A stretch of 64,000 nt of DNA from Pseudoalteromonas shioyasakiensis (lineage in GTDB: Bacteria; Pseudomonadota; Gammaproteobacteria; Enterobacterales; Alteromonadaceae), in NCBI GenBank assembly GCA_013391845.1, contig CP058414.1:3520501-3584500 (forward strand), given 5' to 3'. This document shows, one piece after another, positions 50,167 to 57,979 of the stretch (positions within the stretch are counted from its first letter, which is position 1; each line of letters opens with the position of its first letter). A program made the translations under genes and the position numbers. The notes beneath the pieces are model-generated. The model was not told the DNA's origin, ran no database searches, and was given only the letters and a program-made list of their open reading frames with translations.

Positions 50167-50658
50167 TTAACTGTCTAAACGCTTACCTAAAATTGTCAGA
50201 CTGTATGCTTTATTATCCATAATCGCAATCTCAGGAAGTTCTCCCCAGACCTTGTAATTAAAACGATTAAACAGATTTATGCTTGGTAGATTATGACTAA
50301 AAATAAAGGCCAACAAAACCTTAATGCCGAGCGTTTTTGCATGGTGTTCTGAAAATGTAAGCAATTGTTTTCCAAGCCCCTGCCCTTGAGCTTGTTGTGT
50401 GATATAAATGCTAATTTCAACAGTACCATCATAGGCTGGGCGGCCATAAAAAGACTTATAGCTTAACCAAGCGAGCACTTTACCTTGTTGCTCAAAAACA
50501 AAGATCGGTCTTTTTTCTGTGTGACTTTCAAACCAAGCTTGTTTGTCTGCAACCGATACCTCTTCTGTATCTGCGGTTACCATACGCCCAGGAATGGTCT
50601 CGTTATAAATAGCGACTATGTCAGTTAAATCGTTTTGTGTTGCTTTTCGAATCGTCAT
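50167..50658 (-). CDS. GNAT-family N-acetyltransferase (phosphinothricin-acetyltransferase-like)
   Basis: 163 residues covering one GNAT domain. MTIRKATQNDLTDIVAIYNETI, the central VEISIYI strand, and the acetyl-CoA loop QGQGLGKQLL followed by FIFSHNLPSINLFNRFNY match the Pat/YncA branch, which acetylates small amines such as amino-acid analogues. Substrate unknown. It is divergent from the glutathione peroxidase gene. Confidence 0.88.
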   Translation of the reverse strand: MTIRKATQNDLTDIVAIYNETIPGRMVTADTEEVSVADKQAWFESHTEKRPIFVFEQQGKVLAWLSYKSFYGRPAYDGTVEISIYITQQAQGQGLGKQLLTFSEHHAKTLGIKVLLAFIFSHNLPSINLFNRFNYKVWGELPEIAIMDNKAYSLTILGKRLDS

Positions 50659-50733
50659 AAATAGCTGAAATTAAATGATCACTTTGCCGCATATTAGCGT
50701 ATATTCAACACAAATAACTAGCGGGAAATAACT

Positions 50734-51309
50734 ATGTATAAATATGCCTTGTTACTTGCAGCAGGCCTAATAACAACAAACCTTGCAGCACAAACCACTG
50801 AAGCCGCAGAAGCGCCTAAAGCAAGCAGCCAATGTGACGATTTCACCAATGTTACGATGAGGAAATTGCGTTCGAAAGAGTCTATTAATTTTTGCGAATT
50901 CAAAAACAAACCACTTTTAATCGTCAATACCGCAAGTAATTGTGGCTTTACAGGTCAATTTGAAGGCTTAGAAGCTCTCCATAAGGAATACAAAGACCAG
51001 GGCTTAGTTGTATTGGGTTTTCCATCTGATGACTTTTTCCAAGAAGAAGACGATGAAAAAGACACTGCAAAAGTATGTTTCATCAATTATGGGGTGACTT
51101 TTAATATGTTGGCTACCAGTGCCGTTCGCGGAAGTGATGCAAACCCCATATTCAAACATTTAAACGAAGTTACAAGCTCACCTAACTGGAACTTTTACAA
51201 ATACTTAGTGTCTGCAGATCGTAAGACAGTGCAGCGCTTTAACAGTAAAACCAAGCCACAATCGCAGACTTTACGCGATGCAATTGAAGCTGAGCTGACT
51301 GCAAAATAA
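50734..51309 (+). CDS. Exported glutathione peroxidase (Cys type)
   Basis: 191 residues with a signal peptide (about 1-20), so periplasmic. It has the catalytic tetrad pattern of the family: NTASNCGFT (Cys70, not selenocysteine), Gln103 in FFQEE, and Trp152-Asn153 in SPNWNFYKYL. It reduces peroxides with a thiol donor, probably thioredoxin-like rather than glutathione. A usual glutathione-peroxidase motif around residues 96-102 reads FPSDDFF instead of FPCNQFG, so a resolving Cys at that place is missing; Cys115 could replace it. Confidence 0.9.
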   Translation: MYKYALLLAAGLITTNLAAQTTEAAEAPKASSQCDDFTNVTMRKLRSKESINFCEFKNKPLLIVNTASNCGFTGQFEGLEALHKEYKDQGLVVLGFPSDDFFQEEDDEKDTAKVCFINYGVTFNMLATSAVRGSDANPIFKHLNEVTSSPNWNFYKYLVSADRKTVQRFNSKTKPQSQTLRDAIEAELTAK

Positions 51310-51381
51310 ATTTAATTTTTCGTTCGGTAAATATTGAACTAAACTAGTAATTTAATACTAAAACACACATTAGGAGATGTT

Positions 51382-51663
51382 ATGGCAGTAGCCAGTGCAA
51401 GACACATTCTCGTAGACAGTGAAGCTCACTGTTTAGATTTAAAACAGCAAATTGAGCAAGGAGCTGACTTTGCAGAACTTGCTCGTGCTCATTCTAATTG
51501 CCCATCAGGTCAAGATGGCGGTGCATTAGGTGAGTTTGGCCCTGGCATGATGGTTCCTGAATTCGACAAAGTCGTATTCTCTGCACCAATTAACCAAGTA
51601 CAAGGTCCAGTGCAAACCCAGTTTGGTTATCACCTTCTAGAAGTAACAAGCCGTACTGACTAA
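51382..51663 (+). CDS. ppiC: Parvulin-type peptidyl-prolyl isomerase (PpiC-like)
   Basis: 93 residues, a bare rotamase domain with no signal peptide. ASARHILVDSE, LARAHSNCPSGQDGGALGEF and the C-terminal FGYHLLEVTSR match E. coli PpiC closely in length and pattern. It acts on prolyl bonds of cytoplasmic proteins. The start ATG follows TTAGGAGATG. A terminator follows the gene. Confidence 0.95.
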   Translation: MAVASARHILVDSEAHCLDLKQQIEQGADFAELARAHSNCPSGQDGGALGEFGPGMMVPEFDKVVFSAPINQVQGPVQTQFGYHLLEVTSRTD

Positions 51664-51680
51664 TTTACAAATTGATTTCA

Positions 51681-51708
51681 AAAAGCCGCTTCACAGCGGC
51701 TTTTTTTT
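51681..51708 (+). terminator. Terminator after the parvulin gene
   Basis: Stem AAAAGCCGCT (51681-51690) with AGCGGCTTTT (51695-51704), followed by more Ts. It sits 16 bases before the GST-like start. Confidence 0.9.
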
Positions 51709-51723
51709 GCAAAGGATACCATC

Positions 51724-52302
51724 ATGCAATTACTAGGCTCGACCACATCACCTTTTGTGCGCCGTATTCGAATTTGGGCGGCACTTAATAACCTACCTAT
51801 TGATTTTATTAATTTGGATATTTTCTCTGAGCAAGACAGACAAACCATGATTGCCCACAACCCTGCCAGAAAAATTCCTGTATTAATCGACCATGATTTT
51901 ACCTTATGTGATTCCAACTCAATTATTCGCTACTTGCTCGAGAAAGCTGATCAGCCGTTACTTAGCTGGCAGCAAGAGAACTATTTAACCATTATCAATG
52001 CCTGCAATGATTCACTGGTAGAAATTTTACTTTGTCAGCGTTCAGGGTTTGATACCAACAGCGACAAACTATTTTTTAATTTACAGAATGAACGAATTGT
52101 TGAAACATTAGCCTATTTAAATAGTCATTTATCAGAGCCAGTATTTAAAAGCTGTGAATACCTCAACATCAGTTTATACTGCTTGCTAGATTGGATCCGC
52201 TTCCGTGAATTAACTGATTTTAGCCAACTAAAAAACTTAGTTGATTTTTATCATAAATTCGCCGACAAAGCGGCGGTACAACAAACAGATCCACGAATAT
52301 AA
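51724..52302 (+). CDS. Glutathione S-transferase family protein
   Basis: 192 residues. The N-terminal thioredoxin-like domain (1-75) has STTSPFVRRIRIWAALNNL, the cis-Pro motif RKIPVLIDHD and the gamma-glutamyl-binding DSNSIIRYLLE. The C-terminal helical domain is short and weakly conserved. Substrate unknown. It is followed 17 bases later by the DUF2750 gene, likely in the same message. Confidence 0.85.
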   Translation: MQLLGSTTSPFVRRIRIWAALNNLPIDFINLDIFSEQDRQTMIAHNPARKIPVLIDHDFTLCDSNSIIRYLLEKADQPLLSWQQENYLTIINACNDSLVEILLCQRSGFDTNSDKLFFNLQNERIVETLAYLNSHLSEPVFKSCEYLNISLYCLLDWIRFRELTDFSQLKNLVDFYHKFADKAAVQQTDPRI

Positions 52303-52319
52303 AGATAAGGGTTACGCAA

Positions 52320-52670
52320 ATGAGCGATATCGAAATTGAATCAGAATTAGTTAGCTTTGTAGAAAAAGTTCGTTTGAACGAATCTATGTGGGCACTGGGT
52401 GCCGAAGATGGTGGTTTTGTTGTCTGTGAATCAAACCAATTTAGCGACACAGATGTGCTATTACTTTGGGGCACTGAAGACGCTGCAAAAGCACAATGTA
52501 AAGATGAGTGGCAAGACTATACGCCCGTTGAAATTGGCCTAGACGAATTTCTTGATGAGTGGGTTGAAGACCTTAACGAAGATGATGCACTTGTGGGTTT
52601 AAACTGGAACGATGATCAAGTTTGCGTTGAAATCGAACCGGTTGGTCTAGCTAAAGCGCTTTGTGATTAA
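52320..52670 (+). CDS. DUF2750 protein
   Basis: 116 residues, strongly acidic, cytoplasmic. It follows the DUF2750 pattern: a short helix-rich start, LWGTEDAAKAQCKDEWQDYTP, then IGLDEFLDEWVEDLNEDDALVGLNWNDD. No function is known. It is the last gene before the structured element at 52741-53005. Confidence 0.87.
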   Translation: MSDIEIESELVSFVEKVRLNESMWALGAEDGGFVVCESNQFSDTDVLLLWGTEDAAKAQCKDEWQDYTPVEIGLDEFLDEWVEDLNEDDALVGLNWNDDQVCVEIEPVGLAKALCD

Positions 52671-52689
52671 TAGCAATCCTTAGTCTTAC

Positions 52690-52721
52690 AACGACACTGC
52701 TACTTTTATAGCAGTGTCGTT
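52690..52721 (+). terminator. Hairpin after the DUF2750 gene
   Basis: A 13-bp perfect stem, AACGACACTGCTA (52690-52702) with TAGCAGTGTCGTT (52709-52721), 6-base loop. The T tract is almost absent (TTAAGC), so it is a weak terminator or a mRNA 3'-end stabiliser. Confidence 0.6.
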
Positions 52722-52740
52722 AAGCTGGAAACTTGATACT

Positions 52741-53005
52741 TATACCCAAACCTCCTCAAGATGCAGAATTCAGCGTTTCACAGGTGCTTAATATCAAGGC
52801 GTTACTTTGCAACAATGGCAGTCCCTTTTAAAAAGTAACAACGATGAGAGTAAGTGCCTGTGAAGCGCCCGAAGGGTTGGTTTAAAAGCGATTTATACTG
52901 CGTTATTGATTTTAACAATAGAACCACTATTACTTGCAATCAATGCCTTGCCTAAATCGCTTTTAATTCCAACTGAAACTCGCATCTTGAGGAGGTTTGG
53001 GTATA
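52741..53005. repeat. 265-bp element with 24-bp terminal inverted repeats and two internal hairpins
   Basis: The perfect terminal arms start TATACCCAAACCTCC (52741-52764) and end with the exact reverse complement (52982-53005). Inside, 52773-52868 folds as a long imperfect hairpin (GCGTTTCACAGG against CCTGTGAAGCGC, then further pairing to GTTACTT/AAGTAAC). Next, 52876-52973 folds as a second hairpin (TTAAAAGCGATTTA against its exact complement at the far side). Together they give a three-way junction. There is no open reading frame. It looks like a non-autonomous mobile element (MITE-like) or a transcribed structured RNA. It accounts for most of the only long gene-free stretch here (52671-53048). 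Confidence 0.8.
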
Positions 53006-53016
53006 TCAGGTATACT
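52987..53016 (+). promoter_or_regulatory. Probable promoter formed by the right end of the element
   Basis: -35 TTGAGG (52987-52992) lies inside the right terminal repeat; -10 TATACT (53011-53016) is just outside, 18-base spacer. It points at the recombinase-like gene starting at 53049. Confidence 0.5.
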
Positions 53017-53048
53017 CTTCGACACATCTTTATTATCAAGGTATTAGG

Positions 53049-53726
53049 TTGAAGTCCCATCTTGGCCGTAGGCCCTTTTCGGCTATGGAATTACATACCC
53101 TATATAATGGTTACATTTACGGTGATCAGCGTTTGGTGCGTGAACAAGCTAAGCACTGGCACTTTTGGCTTCCTTTATTTGCCTACTACACCGGTGCATA
53201 CAGTGATGAAATTGGCCATTTAACCCTTGATAATATTGTCACCCTAGATGGTGTCCGCTGCTTTGATTTTCATACTCATGGCAAGATAAAGCCCCGCTAT
53301 GTGCCTATCCACAATGCATTACTCGATGCAGGACTTAACCAATACTTAAGCTATTTAAGCGAACAAAACCAGCAACGGCTGATGTTTGATTTACCTGCTA
53401 AATCAGGTCGCTATAGCGAAAAAGTGCGTATTTGGTTTTCTGGTGAAGGTGAACGCGCTGGTTATTTACAAAAATGCGCTATTCCCAGTGTTGATCAACA
53501 AGGTATGAAAACTGCGATTAGTAGCTTACGACTTAACTTTGAACAACAAGTTCGCATTCACGCACTGCAAGCCAACTGTAAAGACGCCTTTAACTACTTA
53601 CTTGGTTTTAAAGATTACAATGAGCAACGCTTTATTGATATGCAGTTATTAAATACCGTGCTACAAAATGTGCGACAAATAAACCCACAACTGCATTGGC
53701 AACGTTTCATCGACCGCCATAATTAG
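53049..53726 (+). CDS. Tyrosine-recombinase-fold protein lacking the catalytic residues
   Basis: 225 residues. The core aligns by eye with phage-integrase catalytic domains: FWLPLFAYYTGAYSDEIGHLTLDNI, then VPIHNALLDAG, AISSLRLNF and NYLLGFKDYNEQRFID. The residues needed for strand exchange are changed: box I Arg to Tyr51, box II His to Ser158 with only Arg161 kept, LLGH His to Phe187, and the nucleophilic Tyr to Phe195. The N-terminal arm- and core-binding domains are missing. The frame is intact, so it is probably a retained DNA-binding protein rather than decay. The TTG 53049 start is supported by AAGG at 53038-53041; ATG 53085 is an alternative. Confidence 0.72.
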   Translation: MKSHLGRRPFSAMELHTLYNGYIYGDQRLVREQAKHWHFWLPLFAYYTGAYSDEIGHLTLDNIVTLDGVRCFDFHTHGKIKPRYVPIHNALLDAGLNQYLSYLSEQNQQRLMFDLPAKSGRYSEKVRIWFSGEGERAGYLQKCAIPSVDQQGMKTAISSLRLNFEQQVRIHALQANCKDAFNYLLGFKDYNEQRFIDMQLLNTVLQNVRQINPQLHWQRFIDRHN

Positions 53727-53838
53727 CTGACAAACTTTGTTACTAACTATTTATTACTGTTCAAATTAAAACCTGATAGCATGGTGATTCGCCCCTCATA
53801 GCAGGTGCCTTTCTAACAACAAAAAATCAGGGATACTT

Positions 53839-56409
53839 ATGTTCTTAAAATGCCTATTAACGGTGAGTGTTGCACTTGCTGTTAGCTCTGCCCATGCCAA
53901 TGAATATGTTATCGAAAAGCTTGCCAAGCCTAGTTCACAACAAGTAGCACTTACGCTTGATCCTGCAAAGGACAATTTTTCTGGTCATACCGAAATTGCC
54001 CTAGAAGTTCTAAAAGCGACAAATTATATCGAATTAAACGGTATTGATTATGCCGTTAGCATGGCAAAAATTTTAGGTGCAGAAAACTGTGACCTAAGCG
54101 CTGAAATGCTAAAAACAGGTAAAGTTAAATTTTCTTGTGATGAAAAAATTCAACCTGGGAAATACACATTAAAAGTTGATTTTACAGCACCTTACAACCG
54201 TCAAAGTGTTGGTTTATATAAAACTCTAGATCAAGGTACGCCTTATCTTTTCACACAATTTGAAATGAGTGATGCTCGTCGCGCATTCCCTGTTTTTGAT
54301 GAGCCAAGTTATAAAATTCCATTTCAACTAACAATCACTGCGCCAACATCACAAAAAGTGTATGCCAATACACCGGTATTAAAAACCAAAGTTGATGGCG
54401 ATATGACAACGCACTTTTTCGACAAAACACCACCGATTCCTTCTTACTTAGTAGCAATGGCTGTCGGCCCATTTGAAGAGCTCGAAATTAAAGGCATGCC
54501 AATTCCTGGCCGCGTTCTGACTCCACAAGGTAAAATTCATCTTGCTGACTACGCAAAAGAAAATATGCCTCGAGTGTTAAAAGCACTGGAAGATTATTTT
54601 GGCATTCCTTACGTTTACAAAAAACTAGACTCAGTGGCAGTGCCAGAATTCCCATTTGGCGCGATGGAAAATGCTGGTCTAGTTACTTACCGTGAAGACA
54701 TTTTACTGGTAGATCTAGCAACAGCAACGCGCAGTAAAAAAGAGCGTAATGTATCAATCATTGCCCATGAATTAGCGCACCAATGGTACGGTAACCTAGT
54801 TACCATGAAATGGTGGAATGACTTATGGTTAAACGAAGCGTTCGCAAGCTGGATGGCAGCGAAGATCACTGCGCAAATCAACCCAGAGTTTGAATCACAC
54901 TTAGACTTACCACAAAATTATGTAATGGCATTAGACGCGCGTTTAAGTACTAAGCCTATTCGTAAGCCAATCAAAACCGAAGCAGATATCATGGATGGCT
55001 TAGGCCTTGCTTACAGTAAAGGCAGCGCAGTGTTATCTATGGTTGAAAACTGGATAGGCGAAGAGGCATTCCAACAGGGTATTCGTGCTTATTTGAAGAA
55101 ATTCTCTTATAAAAATGCAGAAGCAGCCGATCTTTGGCAAGCATTAGGCGAAGCGTCTAATAAAGATGTAGCAAGTGTTCTGAAATCGTTTATCGAACAA
55201 TCATCTTTCCCTCTTATTAAAGTAACGCAAGATGGTAAGAAAATTAATATCAGCCAAAGCCGCTTTGTAAATGCTGGCGTTGATGCACCTGCACAGCTTT
55301 GGAATGTTCCGGTTTCTATTAAGTATGGTGCGGGCGACAAAGTTAAAACCGCAAGTGTACTGCTGAACAGAGAAACACAGCAACTAACTCTCGACTTTGA
55401 ACCTGAGTGGATCTACCCAGATCAAGGGGCTATGGGTTATTACCGTTGGGTGTTAAATGATGCACAGTTTAATGCTCTATTAGAGAATGCTGCTGACAAG
55501 CTAACGGTGCGTGAGCGCTTAGCGCTACTTTCTGCAGTTGATTCATTACTTGATGCAGGTGTTATCTCTGCGGCTCACTTAATGCAAACTTTAGAAGCTT
55601 TTGTGAGTGATGCTCACCCATTAGTGGCAAACACAGCATTAGGTTACCTTGCTGCTCAAAAACGCGTATTCGAAGACGACAGCAACCGTGACCTATGGCC
55701 TAAGTTTATCCGTAACAGCATTGCACCTGCGGCGAAGCAGTATGGCTTAACAGCAAAAGTAGGTGAAGACGCTGCGGTATCGCAATTACGTGCGCAAGTT
55801 ATTGCCCGTTTAGGTTTTGATGGCCAAGATCAAAAAGTCATTGATACCGCAAAAGCACAAGCGGCGTTGTACTTAAGCAACCCTGAAAATGTTGACCCAT
55901 ATTTAGCATCAACTTACTTAAACCTTGCGGCTTACCATGGTGATGCCAAGTTACTTGAAAAGTACAAGCAAACCTTTAAAACCACCAAAGATCCTCAAGT
56001 TCGTACTAAAATGCTGGCAGCGATGGGTTACTTTGGTAAACCTGAGTTACAAAAAGCGGTTCTAGAGTACAGCTTAACAGATAACGTAACAGCCTCTGAT
56101 ATGCGTACGTTATTAGGTGGTTTGGGTTATGGTAAAGAGCGTGAAGCACTGTTTATTGAATGGATTTACAACAATTACGATGCTATCACTAAGAACTTAC
56201 CTCCGTTCTTTGTTCCAAACTTACCATTCTTCACAACCGCAAGCTGTGATGCGCAAAGCCTAGAGAAAACTAAAACCTTCTTCAACGATAAAATCACTGA
56301 AGTACCAGGTTATGCTCGCTCTCTTAGTAAGCTTGAAGAAAGTGTTAATGATTGTATCGCACTGAAAAAACGTGAGTTAAATTCAGTGAATAGTTTCCTA
56401 AAACGCTAA
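53839..56409 (+). CDS. Exported M1 family aminopeptidase
   Basis: 856 residues with a signal peptide (1-20, ending SSAHA), so periplasmic or secreted. M1 signatures: GAMEN exopeptidase motif (274-278) and zinc site HELAH with the third ligand Glu333 (HEXXH-18-E, residues 310-333). An N-terminal beta-domain comes before, and an ERAP1-like C-terminal helical domain (about 530-850) after. It removes N-terminal residues from peptides. It starts about 110 bases after the recombinase-like gene and has its own terminator. Confidence 0.95.
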   Translation: MFLKCLLTVSVALAVSSAHANEYVIEKLAKPSSQQVALTLDPAKDNFSGHTEIALEVLKATNYIELNGIDYAVSMAKILGAENCDLSAEMLKTGKVKFSCDEKIQPGKYTLKVDFTAPYNRQSVGLYKTLDQGTPYLFTQFEMSDARRAFPVFDEPSYKIPFQLTITAPTSQKVYANTPVLKTKVDGDMTTHFFDKTPPIPSYLVAMAVGPFEELEIKGMPIPGRVLTPQGKIHLADYAKENMPRVLKALEDYFGIPYVYKKLDSVAVPEFPFGAMENAGLVTYREDILLVDLATATRSKKERNVSIIAHELAHQWYGNLVTMKWWNDLWLNEAFASWMAAKITAQINPEFESHLDLPQNYVMALDARLSTKPIRKPIKTEADIMDGLGLAYSKGSAVLSMVENWIGEEAFQQGIRAYLKKFSYKNAEAADLWQALGEASNKDVASVLKSFIEQSSFPLIKVTQDGKKINISQSRFVNAGVDAPAQLWNVPVSIKYGAGDKVKTASVLLNRETQQLTLDFEPEWIYPDQGAMGYYRWVLNDAQFNALLENAADKLTVRERLALLSAVDSLLDAGVISAAHLMQTLEAFVSDAHPLVANTALGYLAAQKRVFEDDSNRDLWPKFIRNSIAPAAKQYGLTAKVGEDAAVSQLRAQVIARLGFDGQDQKVIDTAKAQAALYLSNPENVDPYLASTYLNLAAYHGDAKLLEKYKQTFKTTKDPQVRTKMLAAMGYFGKPELQKAVLEYSLTDNVTASDMRTLLGGLGYGKEREALFIEWIYNNYDAITKNLPPFFVPNLPFFTTASCDAQSLEKTKTFFNDKITEVPGYARSLSKLEESVNDCIALKKRELNSVNSFLKR

Positions 56410-56423
56410 TTAAAGCAAATACG

Positions 56424-56449
56424 AAAAGGGCCACAATGTGGCCCTTTTT
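56424..56449. terminator. Terminator between aminopeptidase and the convergent small gene
   Basis: AAAAGGGCCAC (56424-56434) pairs with GTGGCCCTTTT (56438-56448), followed by Ts. Confidence 0.85.
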
Positions 56450-56814
56450 TATTGCGCTAAAATAGCAGTTAACTTAGTTATAAATTGCTCAGCCGCTTCA
56501 GGTGAGGTGACTTTAAATGCAATACCATAATGAATGGGCTGTGCACTTTTATAAATGCGCGTTGGAAAACGGGTCATTTCACTACTGTGAAAGTAGTCTT
56601 TGATACGCGTAATGCCCTCTATTGACTCGAAATCAGCACTGAATACTTCAAAAATAGGTCTAATAACGATTTTTGCTTGGCCACTTTGCTCATGAACATA
56701 AAATGCCTCTTTTGAGCTAGCTGGCATAAATTCGTTAATATTCTTAATTTTAAAATTACTGCGGCAGCCCGCTTTTACCAGCTGTACACTCACTTGCTCG
56801 GCAGAAAAAGACAA
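56449..56814 (-). CDS. Hypothetical protein, 121 residues
   Basis: No signal peptide or membrane helix; a mixed alpha/beta composition (VIRPIFEVFSADFES..., HYGIAFKVTSPEAAEQFITKL). I do not recognise a family. It is convergent with the aminopeptidase gene, with 39 bases between stops holding a shared terminator. It lies 65 bases downstream of the beta-propeller-like gene on the same strand and may be read with it. Confidence 0.68.
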   Translation of the reverse strand: MSFSAEQVSVQLVKAGCRSNFKIKNINEFMPASSKEAFYVHEQSGQAKIVIRPIFEVFSADFESIEGITRIKDYFHSSEMTRFPTRIYKSAQPIHYGIAFKVTSPEAAEQFITKLTAILAQ

Positions 56815-56879
56815 AGGCGTTCCTTACATATAACGTGGATAGTTTAGCCACAGTACAGCAATCAGGCTGAAACCGTTAC

Positions 56880-57749
56880 TCATTTATTACATACAAATGC
56901 CAGCTTGCTCTGTTTGTAATTTAAACGCGAGATTGAACCTTCACAAAAGCGTCTTAAATCGAGCCACTGTGATACTACTTCAGGCTCTGTCAAACTGCGC
57001 TTATGAACTCGGTTATTAACCGCATAGGCTACAGTGTCTTTGTCAATTAAAGCAAAGTCTTGCACCGACTCCGGTAATCTAAATAAATCATTAACTTCCT
57101 CAGTTTGCGGCGTAAAGCGTGCAACCCAGTTTTGGCTATCTTTGTTATAACTAAACAAATAACTGTTTGTGTGTTCATCAAAAATTAAAGTACGGCCAAT
57201 ATCACCGGCAATGACACGCGGTTTAGCAGCTGCAACACGAGTGTATTGCAACGTATGCGGCTCACCTAAGATGAACATAATCAGATCTTCATCAGCGCCC
57301 CAAGCGTGGTAGCCAACCGGCTCAATCCATTCAAAAACTCGGCTAGCAACAGATTCTTCTGCTAATGGATACTGCCATAACTTTTGCTTGCCATCTGCTT
57401 CGACCACGATTGCCGACAAGGCTTGCTGATTTGGCATCAGCGTAGGCGAGTATTCACTGACAGGCGTGTTGGTGATATTCACGCTGCTCTTAGATGTAAA
57501 GTTATAAAACGCAATATCGGTTTGTGACTGGCCATTTTCGTCAACAACCTCATGGGTATAGTAAAGCCCTGTATCAACTAAAAATGGTTGATTATTATAA
57601 GCTTTATCATCTGTTACTCGCGACACCTGCATACCATATGGGGTGTCTAACTCGGCAAGTAATATTTCGCTTTTAGGCATCGCTGCATGTAAGTGACTGG
57701 TAAAAAATGTCCCTGCTGCGACGAAAAGTAAAGACGAAATCAATTTCAT
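56880..57749 (-). CDS. Exported TolB-like beta-propeller protein
   Basis: 289 residues with a signal peptide (about 1-22, ending SHLHA). The mature part shows repeated strand patterns of WD40/TolB type (SEYSPTLMPNQQALSAIVVEADGKQKLWQYPL; GYHAWGADEDLIMFILGEPHTLQYT). Function unknown; perhaps a periplasmic protein scaffold. Propeller assignment is by pattern only. Confidence 0.75.
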   Translation of the reverse strand: MKLISSLLFVAAGTFFTSHLHAAMPKSEILLAELDTPYGMQVSRVTDDKAYNNQPFLVDTGLYYTHEVVDENGQSQTDIAFYNFTSKSSVNITNTPVSEYSPTLMPNQQALSAIVVEADGKQKLWQYPLAEESVASRVFEWIEPVGYHAWGADEDLIMFILGEPHTLQYTRVAAAKPRVIAGDIGRTLIFDEHTNSYLFSYNKDSQNWVARFTPQTEEVNDLFRLPESVQDFALIDKDTVAYAVNNRVHKRSLTEPEVVSQWLDLRRFCEGSISRLNYKQSKLAFVCNK

Positions 57750-57890
57750 GTTGTTCTCTCGTTTTAATTTTTATCAGCCCATGATAGCGTTAATTAATCC
57801 GCCAGTCACTTGACCTTACCATGCTCGACCTTTATAACTAGGACGTGTTCGTTTTTTATCAGTTTCTACTGATTGATTTTATGCACGATA

Positions 57891-57960
57891 ATACCAATCG
57901 AGCTAAGTAACTGACCATTTAACACGCTAGAATGGTTAACAATTTAAGCCGACTGGTATC
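57891..57960. repeat. Short palindromic intergenic repeat in the prkB leader
   Basis: Outer arms ATACCAATCG (57891-57900) and CGACTGGTAT (57950-57959) match 9 of 10; inner arms ACCATT (57914-57919) and AATGGT (57931-57936) match fully. The nested palindrome lies 20 bases before the prkB start codon. Confidence 0.6.
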
Positions 57961-57979
57961 AACAATAACGAGAATAATT

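Noticed and set aside
53049..53726. Active integrase of a mobile island
   Set aside because: The catalytic Arg, His and Tyr are replaced, the DNA-binding N-terminus is absent, and neither a tRNA attachment site nor cargo genes lie nearby.
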